In this document: positions 33,235 through 40,891 of the stretch, one piece after another | Layout: every line of letters begins with the position of its first letter | How positions within the stretch are numbered: position 1 is the stretch's first letter | DNA from: Mucilaginibacter empetricola | GTDB taxonomy: Bacteria; Bacteroidota; Bacteroidia; Sphingobacteriales; Sphingobacteriaceae | NCBI RefSeq assembly: GCF_024808665.1 | Contig: NZ_JANUBZ010000013.1 | Span: 1-64,000 of the forward strand | DNA: 64,000 nucleotides | Direction: 5' to 3' | Made by a program: the position numbers and the translations under genes | Notes under the pieces: model-generated | Seen by the model: only the letters and a program-made list of their open reading frames with translations | Told to the model about the DNA's origin: nothing | Databases searched by the model: none

Positions 33235-33445
33235 TAATTTGCTCATTTTATTAAAAGCCTTAAACAAACCCTTTGATCAAGATTTTTAAAGTGAATTATT
33301 TGATTCTGCCGTGTTTCTGCACGTTTTTGTATGAAAATTTGTCCAATACCAGCCGACAATAGCCATTGTGCTGTTTGTAACTTTTAAATTACACAACTGA
33401 TTTTTTGAGAATGTGATAGCGGTTTTTAAATAAACAGCTTGTTTA

Positions 33446-33461
33446 TGGCACGGTGTTGGTA
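33446..33461 (+). promoter_or_regulatory. Sigma-54-like promoter candidate before the 49-residue gene
   Basis: TGGCACG, six bases, GTA: same boxes and spacing as 18288-18303. Predicted start of transcription about 20 bases before the ATG at 33491. The -12 box deviates (GT for GC). Confidence 0.4.
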
Positions 33462-33490
33462 TTAGCCTCAACAGCTAAAACATCAAACCT

Positions 33491-33640
33491 ATGAAAACTT
33501 CAACTAACACCCGCGTAATATTAAAAGCAATTGATTTAGAACTAAGAGCATTTTTAAAAAAAGATCTTCAGCATTTTAAAATGATGCAAGATAAAATGAT
33601 GCAGGAAAACAAACGGGCTCAAATGAGAAAAGCAGCCTGA
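33491..33640 (+). CDS. Small basic protein, 49 residues
   Basis: ATG 33491 to TGA 33640. The product (MKTSTNTRVILKAIDLELRAF, LKKDLQHFKMMQDKMMQENKRAQ) is highly charged and almost certainly helical, Met/Lys/Gln-rich at the end. A very strong terminator follows 22 bases after the stop, and a sigma-54-like sequence precedes it. I recognise no family. Size and charge would fit a small regulatory or nucleic-acid-associated protein, but nothing in the sequence proves it. Codon use is like the surrounding genes. Confidence 0.65.
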   Translation: MKTSTNTRVILKAIDLELRAFLKKDLQHFKMMQDKMMQENKRAQMRKAA

Positions 33641-33662
33641 CCATCATATCATCTACCTACGA

Positions 33663-33698
33663 AAAAAAGAGTTCTTATTGGTTTAAGAGCTCTTTTTT
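33663..33698 (+). terminator. Bidirectional rho-independent terminator
   Basis: A 15-bp stem with one G-U (AAAAAAGAGTTCTTA / TAAGAGCTCTTTTTT), six-base loop, T-run on both strands. It lies between the 49-residue gene and the convergent flavin reductase and can serve both. Confidence 0.88.
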
Positions 33699-33741
33699 AT
33701 TTAAAGAGAATTTAAAGTAGCGCATAAACTGTTTGCAGGCT

Positions 33742-34410
33742 CTATTCCTCAATCACAATTTTTTCGTTTGCAACGCCAAGGTCAATAAGTGCATTTTTTA
33801 ATTCGGCAACAAACTCATCAGGACCGCAGATATAGTAATATTGGTTTGGGCTTTTAATAAATTGCTTTAATAGCTGTTTGTTAATTCGTTTACTTTGCTT
33901 ACCTGGCAATTTGGGGTTTGATATAATATCAATATGATTTTCGCCAAGCATATCATCCAGTTCATTTTTAATAATAATATCTTCTTCCGTGCGGTTGGCA
34001 AATAGTAAAATATTATGGGCCAGTTTACTATCTTGTTTTAGCTGCCTTAAAATAGAAATAAAAGGAGTTACGCCCGCGCCGCCCGCAATAAATAGTCCCG
34101 GCCCTTTATAATTGATCGCTCCAAAAACGTCATGCAATATCAGTTCATCGCCGATATTAACATCCATCAGCTTTTCAGTAACGCCATTATGACCTTTATA
34201 AATTTTTATAGTGAATTCCAGATACGGATCAGTGTTAAGGCAGGTGAAGGTAAACGGACGCAAATCATTTTCTAATCCTGGTTTGTTGATAGAAACATCT
34301 GTAGCTTGTCCGGATACAAACGAATAGCCCTGAGGCTTTTCCAGCGTGAAACGTTTTACGTTATGCGTAACCATTTCTGTTTTTAAAACTTTAACAATAT
34401 GCTTTTCCAT
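33742..34410 (-). CDS. Ferredoxin/flavodoxin-NADP reductase-like flavoprotein
   Basis: A 222-residue FNR-family oxidoreductase. RPFTFTC (51-57) matches the FAD-binding RxYS region, AGGAGVTPFISILRQL (109-124) the NAD(P) pyrophosphate loop, and YYICGPDEFV the C-terminal nicotinamide site. There is no 2Fe-2S domain, so it needs a separate partner such as flavodoxin or ferredoxin. A single gene, divergent from the uronate operon, with a strong shared terminator downstream. Partner unknown. Confidence 0.85.
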   Translation of the reverse strand: MEKHIVKVLKTEMVTHNVKRFTLEKPQGYSFVSGQATDVSINKPGLENDLRPFTFTCLNTDPYLEFTIKIYKGHNGVTEKLMDVNIGDELILHDVFGAINYKGPGLFIAGGAGVTPFISILRQLKQDSKLAHNILLFANRTEEDIIIKNELDDMLGENHIDIISNPKLPGKQSKRINKQLLKQFIKSPNQYYYICGPDEFVAELKNALIDLGVANEKIVIEE

Positions 34411-34462
34411 CAGTATCAGATTGAATAAAAAATAAACATTGAGTTTACTATTAATGTCATGT

Positions 34463-34486
34463 ACGTCCTAAATGTTTTTAGGATGT
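34463..34486. promoter_or_regulatory. Inverted repeat between divergent genes
   Basis: ACGTCCTAAA (34463-34472) pairs with TTTAGGATGT (34477-34486), ten pairs with one G-U, four-base loop. It is located between the flavin reductase and uxaC starts, so it may be an operator for either; no regulator gene is adjacent. Confidence 0.35.
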
Positions 34487-34521
34487 TTATTAATATTTAA
34501 TCGATCAAATGTTTCCTTTTT

Positions 34522-34529
34522 TAAATTTG
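34522..34529 (+). promoter_or_regulatory. -7 box candidate for uxaC
   Basis: TAAATTTG fits TAnnTTTG exactly; the -33 region has no good TTTG at 18-20 bases. The leader would be about 130 bases. Confidence 0.35.
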
Positions 34530-34666
34530 CCCGGATAACTTTAAATTAATCAATTTAACTCTTAATAATTTTGGAACAATTGCCTTATAAAAGTATATTG
34601 CTGCCGGAAAAAGTTAAACCTTATAAACCAAAATATTTTTGCCATAAAGCCGGCAAATAATTCATA

Positions 34667-36079
34667 ATGAAGAGTTTTTTAAACGAGGATTTTTTACTGG
34701 AAACAGAAACTGCTAAGCGCTTATACCACGAATACGCCGCCGGCTTGCCAATAATTGATTACCACTGCCATTTACCACCCGATCAAATTGCTGAAGATGT
34801 TAAATTTGAAAACCTAACTCGCGTTTGGCTTTTGGGCGATCACTACAAATGGCGTGCTATGCGTGCCAATGGCATTGGGGAAGCTTATATCACAGGGAAC
34901 AAAACCGATTTCGAGAAATTCGAAAAATGGGCCGCTACCGTACCTTACACGCTTCGCAATCCATTATATCATTGGACACATCTGGAACTGCAGCGTTATT
35001 TTGATATTAACGAATTGCTATCGCCGGCTACTGCACGCAAAATATTTGATGAGTGTAGTGAAAAACTGCAATCGCCGGAGTATAGCGTCAGAAATTTGAT
35101 CAAAAAAATGAATGTGGAGATTATTTGTACGACGGATGATCCGGCAGATGATCTTTTACATCACAATAAAATAAAAAAAGACGGATACAGCGTAAAAGTT
35201 TTACCGGCTTTCAGACCAGACAAGGCCATGGAGGCTGACAACACTAAAGCGCTTAATGCCTATATAAATCGTTTAGAAGAAGTTGCAGGTCTTAAAATCA
35301 ATAGTTTTGATATGTACCTGGATGTGTTAAAACGCCGCCATAACTTTTTCGCTGCCAACGGTTGTAGCATATCTGATCACGGCTTGGAGCATCTGTATGC
35401 CGAAAGTTGTACAGAGAGTGAAGTTAGGTCGATATTTACCAAGATAAGAACAGAACAGGTATTGTTTTCGGACGATGTAATGAAGTTTAAATCGGCCATG
35501 TTGTACTATTTTTCGGTTTGGGATCATGAAAAAGATTGGGTACAACAATTTCACCTGGGTGCTTTGCGTAATAACAATACCCGTGCTTTAAAAGAAGCAG
35601 GCCCGGATACAGGTTACGATTCAATTGGCGATTTTCAGCAGGGTAGAGCCCTGTCAAAGTTTTTAAATAAACTTCAGGCAGAAAACAAGTTAGCCAAAAC
35701 AATACTTTATAATTTAAATCCATCAGATAATGAAATGATGGCTACAATGGCCGGTAATTTTAATAATGGATCTATTGCAGGCAAAATGCAGTTTGGCTCG
35801 GCCTGGTGGTTCCTGGATCAAAAAGACGGAATGACCAAGCAGTTAAATACCATATCAAATATGGGGCTTGTAAGTAGAATGGTAGGAATGCTCACGGATT
35901 CCCGTAGCTTTATGTCATTCCCGAGGCACGAATATTTCAGAAGGATACTATGCAATCTTTTTGGTAATGATATTGAAAATGGCGAACTGCCCAATGACAT
36001 TGCCTGGACAGGAAAGGTGATACAGGATATTTGCTATTATAACGCCAAAAGGTATTTTGATTTTGACAAAATAAAATGA
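34667..36079 (+). CDS. uxaC: Glucuronate isomerase
   Basis: Converts D-glucuronate to D-fructuronate (and galacturonate to tagaturonate). The 470-residue protein has the amidohydrolase-type metal motif DYHCHLPPDQIAED (His33, His35), ICTTDDPADDLLHH, and the C-terminal FGSAWWFLDQKDGMTKQLNTISNMGL and LTDSRSFMSFPRHEYFRR segments that are specific to UxaC. Length is standard. It overlaps kdgK by 4 bases (ATGA), so the three uronate genes form a tight operon. Confidence 0.95.
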   Translation: MKSFLNEDFLLETETAKRLYHEYAAGLPIIDYHCHLPPDQIAEDVKFENLTRVWLLGDHYKWRAMRANGIGEAYITGNKTDFEKFEKWAATVPYTLRNPLYHWTHLELQRYFDINELLSPATARKIFDECSEKLQSPEYSVRNLIKKMNVEIICTTDDPADDLLHHNKIKKDGYSVKVLPAFRPDKAMEADNTKALNAYINRLEEVAGLKINSFDMYLDVLKRRHNFFAANGCSISDHGLEHLYAESCTESEVRSIFTKIRTEQVLFSDDVMKFKSAMLYYFSVWDHEKDWVQQFHLGALRNNNTRALKEAGPDTGYDSIGDFQQGRALSKFLNKLQAENKLAKTILYNLNPSDNEMMATMAGNFNNGSIAGKMQFGSAWWFLDQKDGMTKQLNTISNMGLVSRMVGMLTDSRSFMSFPRHEYFRRILCNLFGNDIENGELPNDIAWTGKVIQDICYYNAKRYFDFDKIK

Positions 36080-37110
36080 GTTTAAACTTCCTCAAAACTT
36101 ATACAGGTAAAATACTTTCATTTGGCGAGTTACTATTACGTATTTGCCCGGATGCCAAAGGTGAATGGCTGAATGAAAATAGATTGCCATTTTATGTTGG
36201 CGGTGCCGAACTAAATGTTGCTACAGCACTCTCGCTTTGGGGATTGCCATCCAAATATCTTACTGCGCTTCCAGATAATGGTATGGCAAAGCAGCTTATA
36301 GAGTTTGCGCAAAAGAAAGGAATTGATACATCGTCCATTATTAAAACCGGTAATAGGGTGGGCCTATATTATTTAACGCGGGGGCAGGATTTAAAGCATA
36401 ATGCACTGATATATGACAGGGCAAATTCGTCATATTCAACACTAAAACCAGGAGTTATTGATTGGGAAAGTGTGCTGGATGGGGTTAGCTGGTTTCATTT
36501 CAGCGCAATTTGCCCGGCAATAAGTCAAAATGTTGCTGATGTGTGCAAAGAAGCACTCGAGGCAGCGTCAAAAAAAGGGATTACCATATCAGTAGATATG
36601 AACTACCGGGCAAAGCTATGGCAATATGGGAAATCGCCTATTGATATTATGCCCGATTTGGTAAAATATTGTAACTTAATAATGGGAAATGTTTGGGCCG
36701 CCGAAGCGATGCTCGGTATACCGGTAATTCCTGATATTCATGAAAGCGGACAAAAAAGTATCTATTTGAAAGAGGCATTAAAAACATCAGAAGCTATTGT
36801 TGAACAATATCCAAAATGTGAAGCTGTTGCCAATACTTTCCGCTTTGATGCTACTAACAATATAACTTATTATACTTCATTATTTACAAACGGACAATTC
36901 TATACATCTAATCAGTACGATACAGGTAAGGTAAAGGATAAGGTAGGCAGCGGCGATTGTTTTATGGCCGGACTGATTTATGGATTTTATAAAAACCTTG
37001 CGCCGCAGCAAACGCTTGAATTTGCTACAGCTGCAGCATTTGCGAAATTATTTATCAACGGTGATGCAACCACCAGTACTGTAGCAGAAATAGAAAATTC
37101 AATAAAATGA
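36076..37110 (+). CDS. kdgK: 2-dehydro-3-deoxygluconokinase (PfkB family)
   Basis: Phosphorylates KDG to KDPG in the uronate pathway. The 344-residue PfkB-family kinase begins SFGELLLRICPD, has GGAELNVATALSLWGLPSKYLTALPDNGMAKQL (sugar-binding region), and the anion-hole/catalytic motif KVGSGDCFMAGLIYG near the C-terminus (Asp of GxGD). Overlaps of 4 bases with uxaC and eda indicate translational coupling. Substrate choice is set by the neighbours. Confidence 0.9.
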   Translation: MSLNFLKTYTGKILSFGELLLRICPDAKGEWLNENRLPFYVGGAELNVATALSLWGLPSKYLTALPDNGMAKQLIEFAQKKGIDTSSIIKTGNRVGLYYLTRGQDLKHNALIYDRANSSYSTLKPGVIDWESVLDGVSWFHFSAICPAISQNVADVCKEALEAASKKGITISVDMNYRAKLWQYGKSPIDIMPDLVKYCNLIMGNVWAAEAMLGIPVIPDIHESGQKSIYLKEALKTSEAIVEQYPKCEAVANTFRFDATNNITYYTSLFTNGQFYTSNQYDTGKVKDKVGSGDCFMAGLIYGFYKNLAPQQTLEFATAAAFAKLFINGDATTSTVAEIENSIK

Positions 37111-37766
37111 AAATAAAAAAGGCCGTATTAAACAGTATACTAACTCAGGGAATGTTGCCTCTGTTTTATTATGAGGATGCCGAAATTAGTCTTCAGGTAA
37201 CCCGCACCTTATATGAAGCTGGCGTAAGAGTACTAGAGTATACCAACCGGGGAAAACAGGCACTTGAAAACTTTAAGCTGCTAAAAAAGGCCCAGCAAAA
37301 AGAAATGCCCGAATTGCTATTGGGTATAGGTACCATTAAAAATGTATCAGAAGCTGAGGCGTTTATAGATGCCGGGGCGGATTTTATAGTTTGTCCTATT
37401 ATTAACCCCGAAGTAGCAAAGGTGGCACATAAGCATAAATTACTTTGGATACCCGGCTGTATGACACCTACGGAGGTTTATGCGGCCCAACGAAGCGGTG
37501 CAGACCTGGTGAAAATATTTCCGGCTAATATTGTAGGGCCCGCATTTATAAGCTCGATAAGAGAGTTATTCCCCGGTCAGCTATTTATGCCAACCGGTGG
37601 AGTTGACCTTACGGCAAAAAATATAAGCGGATGGTTCCATGCAGGAGCTTGCGCCGTAGGAATGGGAAGCAAGTTGATCACCACCGAAGTTTTAGAAAAA
37701 AAGCTTTATCAACAACTATATACAGATACTGTTAAGGCACTTGAATTGGTGAAAACAGCCATGTAA
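37107..37766 (+). CDS. eda: KDPG/KHG aldolase
   Basis: Cleaves KDPG to pyruvate and glyceraldehyde 3-phosphate. The 219-residue protein shows RVLEYTNRGK with catalytic Glu44, GIGTIKN (residues 73-79), and IPGCMTPTEVYAAQRSGADLVKIFPAN with Schiff-base Lys136. GG(V/A)DL then forms the phosphate site. End of the uxaC-kdgK-eda operon; fructuronate reductase and mannonate dehydratase are not here, so the route must be completed by genes elsewhere. Confidence 0.94.
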   Translation: MKIKKAVLNSILTQGMLPLFYYEDAEISLQVTRTLYEAGVRVLEYTNRGKQALENFKLLKKAQQKEMPELLLGIGTIKNVSEAEAFIDAGADFIVCPIINPEVAKVAHKHKLLWIPGCMTPTEVYAAQRSGADLVKIFPANIVGPAFISSIRELFPGQLFMPTGGVDLTAKNISGWFHAGACAVGMGSKLITTEVLEKKLYQQLYTDTVKALELVKTAM

Positions 37767-37797
37767 TACAGCTGGTATTTTTTATCAGAACAAATTC

Positions 37798-38490
37798 TTA
37801 ACTAAACTTTTTACTCATTTTTTCATTGGCATTTGTCATTAATGGCTTTCCGTGCCCAAAACAACCAATATCGAAGTTGTATTTAGATATGTTTTTTAAA
37901 GTTTGCTTTGCCAAAGGTACATCTTCATATAAAATACTGTAATCAAGCCCGTTTGTATTCATGCAGATATCGGCTGCAATTAGTACTTGCTGTTTCTCCA
38001 ATAACAAGGAAATATGCCCGGCAGAATGTCCTGGTGTATAAATTACTTTTAGGCCCGAAAGTATTGGCAATATTTGGCCGTCTGCTAAATCAATAATATC
38101 ATTTACCGGTTGAATAACCTTTGGTGCTTTTTTAAGCACTAAATTAAATACCAGCCATGATATAAGGCCTGGCATCCTTATCATAGATTCTCTCATGCCA
38201 ATTCCCTGTTTAATTAATTCGCCATCTTTATAGCTCGCATAAACCGGAATGTGCAACATATTCTGAATAGCTGCCGCCGCGCCGCTATGATCTGGATGTA
38301 AATGGGTTAAAATAATTTGCTTAATATCGGTTGGCTTTCTTCCAATACCTGCTAATCCTTTAAATATCTTTTCTTCGCTCCCTGTAAATCCAGTATCTAT
38401 TAAAGTGATCGAACCGCTGTCGTCAATAACAAAACAGTTAACCATGCCAGGGTCAAACTGGTATACATTGTCCGTTATCTTTTTTATCAT
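37798..38490 (-). CDS. MBL-fold metallo-hydrolase
   Basis: A 230-residue metallo-beta-lactamase-fold protein. The HxHxDH metal motif is HLHPDH (His63, His65, Asp67, His68), with VIYTPGHSAGHISLLLEKQQVLIAADI providing further ligands. It belongs to the broad hydrolase group (glyoxalase II/quorum-quenching-like), and the substrate is unknown. It diverges from an HxlR regulator; a perfect palindrome in between and a clear -7 box suggest that HxlR controls it. Confidence 0.85.
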   Translation of the reverse strand: MIKKITDNVYQFDPGMVNCFVIDDSGSITLIDTGFTGSEEKIFKGLAGIGRKPTDIKQIILTHLHPDHSGAAAAIQNMLHIPVYASYKDGELIKQGIGMRESMIRMPGLISWLVFNLVLKKAPKVIQPVNDIIDLADGQILPILSGLKVIYTPGHSAGHISLLLEKQQVLIAADICMNTNGLDYSILYEDVPLAKQTLKNISKYNFDIGCFGHGKPLMTNANEKMSKKFS

Positions 38491-38513
38491 CTGTTTAAAT
38501 TAAAATAATGGGG

Positions 38514-38521
38514 CAAAGCTA
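38514..38521 (-). promoter_or_regulatory. -7 box of the MBL hydrolase gene
   Basis: TAGCTTTG on the minus strand matches TAnnTTTG exactly. It is 23 bases before the ATG and just inside the shared palindrome. Confidence 0.6.
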
Positions 38522-38554
38522 AGCCAACAACACCAGTTAATTAACAATGCTATA

Positions 38555-38578
38555 CTTTAGTATACCGGTATACTAAAG
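38555..38578. promoter_or_regulatory. Perfect 24-bp palindrome, probable HxlR operator
   Basis: The half-site CTTTAGTATACC is followed immediately by its exact reverse complement. It lies between hxlR and the MBL gene. It ends where the hxlR -33 box is expected and lies upstream of the MBL -33 region. HxlR proteins are dimers that bind such palindromes. Confidence 0.8.
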
Positions 38579-38598
38579 GAAACCGGCTAGTAATTAAA

Positions 38599-38606
38599 TA
38601 CCTTTA
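38599..38606 (+). promoter_or_regulatory. -7 box candidate for hxlR
   Basis: TACCTTTA (one mismatch). The 14-base surrounding word TTAAATACCTTTAT is identical to 164-177, before the sulfotransferase gene. Confidence 0.45.
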
Positions 38607-38622
38607 TATTTTAATAAGAAAT

Positions 38623-39003
38623 ATGGATATCAGAGATTGCGCTCCGGAGGATTTACCTTCAGATTTATCATATGAAGATTTTCTTCAAATGTTACTGCCT
38701 TTAAGGGACTCGCTTGATATTTTGGGAGGAAAATGGAAATTACAGATTATTTTCTCATTAAAGTTTGGCAGAAAACGGTTTAAACAAATTCAAAGGGAAA
38801 TACCAGGCATTTCGCCCAAAATGCTGTCAAAGGAATTGAAGGAACTGGAAATAAATGATCTGGCCGAGAGATACGTTCATAACACCATGCCTATAACTGT
38901 CGAGTACGAACTGACTGAATATGGACAAACCTTAAAATCAGTGGTGACTGAACTATATAAATGGGGAGCAGCACACCGCAGGCATATAGCGGAAAAAAAA
39001 TGA
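38623..39003 (+). CDS. HxlR family transcriptional regulator
   Basis: A 126-residue winged-helix protein: LRDSLDILGGKWKLQIIFSLKFGRKRFKQIQREIPGISPKMLSKELKELEINDLAERYVH is the complete HxlR domain, and VEYELTEYGQTLKSVV the wing and dimer helix. HxlR proteins often sense electrophiles or redox state and control nearby enzymes. The likely target is the divergent MBL hydrolase. No conserved Cys close to the N-terminal helix other than Cys6, which could be the sensing residue; that is inference. Confidence 0.9.
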   Translation: MDIRDCAPEDLPSDLSYEDFLQMLLPLRDSLDILGGKWKLQIIFSLKFGRKRFKQIQREIPGISPKMLSKELKELEINDLAERYVHNTMPITVEYELTEYGQTLKSVVTELYKWGAAHRRHIAEKK

Positions 39004-39015
39004 AACCAAATATGA

Positions 39016-39837
39016 TTAAAGTGAGGTTCCCGGAGGATTACTGATACTTTCCAGGAAATAACTTACAGCTTCATTAAAATGATCCGGATGTTCCAGATTT
39101 GGCATATGCCCGGCATCTTCTATAATTACCAATTTGCAATTTTGAAGATTTTCTTTTAGCTCTTCGGCTTTGGCAACTGGTGTAAATTCATCCTCTCTGC
39201 CAACAATTACCAGTGTTGGTACATTAATTTGTGGCAATACTTTAGTCAGGTAGTTAATTCTTTCGGCTCTCGCTCTCAGGGCAGCCGCTGCACCTGCTGG
39301 AGAGGTGCCTTTCATCATTTTAATAACATGTTTAGTAACTTCGGGCATTGAGCTAACATGTTCGGGGCGAATCATTTTGTAAATTACCTCGTCCGAATAA
39401 GCATTCATTCCTTCATTCTCTAATCGGTTGGCAGTATCGTAACGGCCCTGTTTTATCTCCGGGGTATCCAAACCGGCAAATGTATCGGCAAATATTAATG
39501 ACCTTATCCTTGTTGGAGCCTGCCTGAATATTTCCATGATAATTTGACCGCCCATTGATAGTCCGGCAAGATGAAACCGGTCAACATTCAAATAATCCAG
39601 CAATTGCAAAATGTCTGTAGCATAATCCTCAAATTTGGTATCAGCCGAAGGTGGGAGCGTACTGTTACCGTAGCCTCGCAAATCGGGCGTAATTACCTGG
39701 TAACTATCAGAGAAGTCGACAACTTGCGGATACCACATGGTATGATCAAATGGATGCCCATGTACTAAAACTAAAGGTATTCCGCTGCCGGTAACCTTGT
39801 AATTAAGTTCAACTCCGTTAACTTTTGCCTTTGCCAT
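39016..39837 (-). CDS. Alpha/beta hydrolase
   Basis: A 273-residue alpha/beta-fold hydrolase. The oxyanion region is VHGHPFDHTMW, the nucleophile elbow AGLSMGGQ (Ser94), the acid Asp in VGREDEFTP and the His in EDAGHMPNLEHP. The cap region is short. It resembles 3-oxoadipate enol-lactonase and haloperoxidase-like esterases, but no aromatic-degradation genes are adjacent. It may be in the same leftward unit as the CDGSH gene (44 bases apart). Confidence 0.85.
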   Translation of the reverse strand: MAKAKVNGVELNYKVTGSGIPLVLVHGHPFDHTMWYPQVVDFSDSYQVITPDLRGYGNSTLPPSADTKFEDYATDILQLLDYLNVDRFHLAGLSMGGQIIMEIFRQAPTRIRSLIFADTFAGLDTPEIKQGRYDTANRLENEGMNAYSDEVIYKMIRPEHVSSMPEVTKHVIKMMKGTSPAGAAAALRARAERINYLTKVLPQINVPTLVIVGREDEFTPVAKAEELKENLQNCKLVIIEDAGHMPNLEHPDHFNEAVSYFLESISNPPGTSL

Positions 39838-39881
39838 TGCTGGATTTAAATGTTGAGTATAATAATATTAAACTTTTAGTC

Positions 39882-40106
39882 TTAAACCTTTTTTGGAGGA
39901 AGATCAAAAGCTATAGCATCATGTTCAAAATGTCCTTTATGCGAACCATCACAAAAAGGTTTATTAGCCGAAAGTCCGCAGCGGCAAATAGATACTATTG
40001 TTCTTCCCTGCAAACCGTATTCGTTGCCCTGCATATCTACAATTTCAAAATCGCCATCAATTTTAACTGAACCATTGTTGTTAATGGTAAGTTTTGTTTT
40101 GCTCAT
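39882..40106 (-). CDS. CDGSH iron-sulfur domain protein
   Basis: A 74-residue protein with the mitoNEET-type motif CRCGLSANKPFCDGSHKGHF. Cys41, Cys43, Cys52 and His56 provide the three-Cys/one-His ligation of a 2Fe-2S cluster. Soluble, with no membrane anchor. Family members transfer clusters or electrons and sense redox state. Gene context gives no partner. Confidence 0.9.
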   Translation of the reverse strand: MSKTKLTINNNGSVKIDGDFEIVDMQGNEYGLQGRTIVSICRCGLSANKPFCDGSHKGHFEHDAIAFDLPPKKV

Positions 40107-40181
40107 GTTTTAATATTTTGAGGCGAAGATAGTCATCCTGATATTAGGTTATAATTAAGTATGGAAAAATAATTTTTGCTT

Positions 40182-40871
40182 TTAACCTTTATTCAGCAAT
40201 ACTTGCTGCAGTACCTCCCAAACATTGTTGCCTACAATTTTAGCTCCTTCAGCAGTAGGATGAATGCCATCTTTTTGATTTAATGATGGCACACCACCTA
40301 CATCTTTTAAAAGAAACGGCACCAAAGCCATTTTATTTTTTGCGGCCAGTTCCGGGAAAATAGCTTTAAAACTGTATGCGTATACTGATCCCATATTAGG
40401 CGGAACCTGCATGCCTAGTAACATCAATTTAGCTTTTGGATATTTCGTTTTTACTGCATCGGCAATAGCCTGCAGGTTTGCAATTGTTTCACTTACGGGA
40501 ATACCGCGAAGGCCGTCATTTGCACCAAGTTCCAATATAAAAACATCAACATGCTGTTTCAATATCCAGTTGATCCTTGCTTTTCCTCCGGCAGATGTTT
40601 CGCCGCTAACACCTGCATTTATTACCTTGAAATGCAATTTTGCCGAATCGATTTTATTTTGAATCACGCCAGGGAATGCTTCTGACTGGTCGTCAAGTCC
40701 ATACCCGGCAGTTAAGCTATCACCAAAAAATAAAATAGTTTTTGAGGAAGAGCTATCGGGAGTTTCAACATTTGCAGATGTTTCTCTCGGGGTTGCTTTT
40801 TTTTCACCACATCCACTTAAAATGGCGACGAGGCAAGCAATGTATATTAATTTGGAATTGTACATTTTCAT
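40182..40871 (-). CDS. tesA: Arylesterase / TesA-like SGNH hydrolase, lipoprotein
   Basis: A 229-residue lipoprotein: lipobox ILSGC (Cys21), then a Ser-rich linker, GDSLTAGYG (Ser52), GANDG (block III), and DGIHPTAEG (Asp201/His204). It corresponds to the E. coli TesA family (thioesterase I/arylesterase), but is anchored and not freely periplasmic. It follows ybbP-like and ybbA-like genes in the same direction after 20 bases, the same group as tesA-ybbA-ybbP in Proteobacteria, suggesting a functional link with lipid or acyl handling. Confidence 0.88.
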   Translation of the reverse strand: MKMYNSKLIYIACLVAILSGCGEKKATPRETSANVETPDSSSSKTILFFGDSLTAGYGLDDQSEAFPGVIQNKIDSAKLHFKVINAGVSGETSAGGKARINWILKQHVDVFILELGANDGLRGIPVSETIANLQAIADAVKTKYPKAKLMLLGMQVPPNMGSVYAYSFKAIFPELAAKNKMALVPFLLKDVGGVPSLNQKDGIHPTAEGAKIVGNNVWEVLQQVLLNKG

Positions 40872-40891
40872 CTTTTAGTTCAGTTCGTTAA

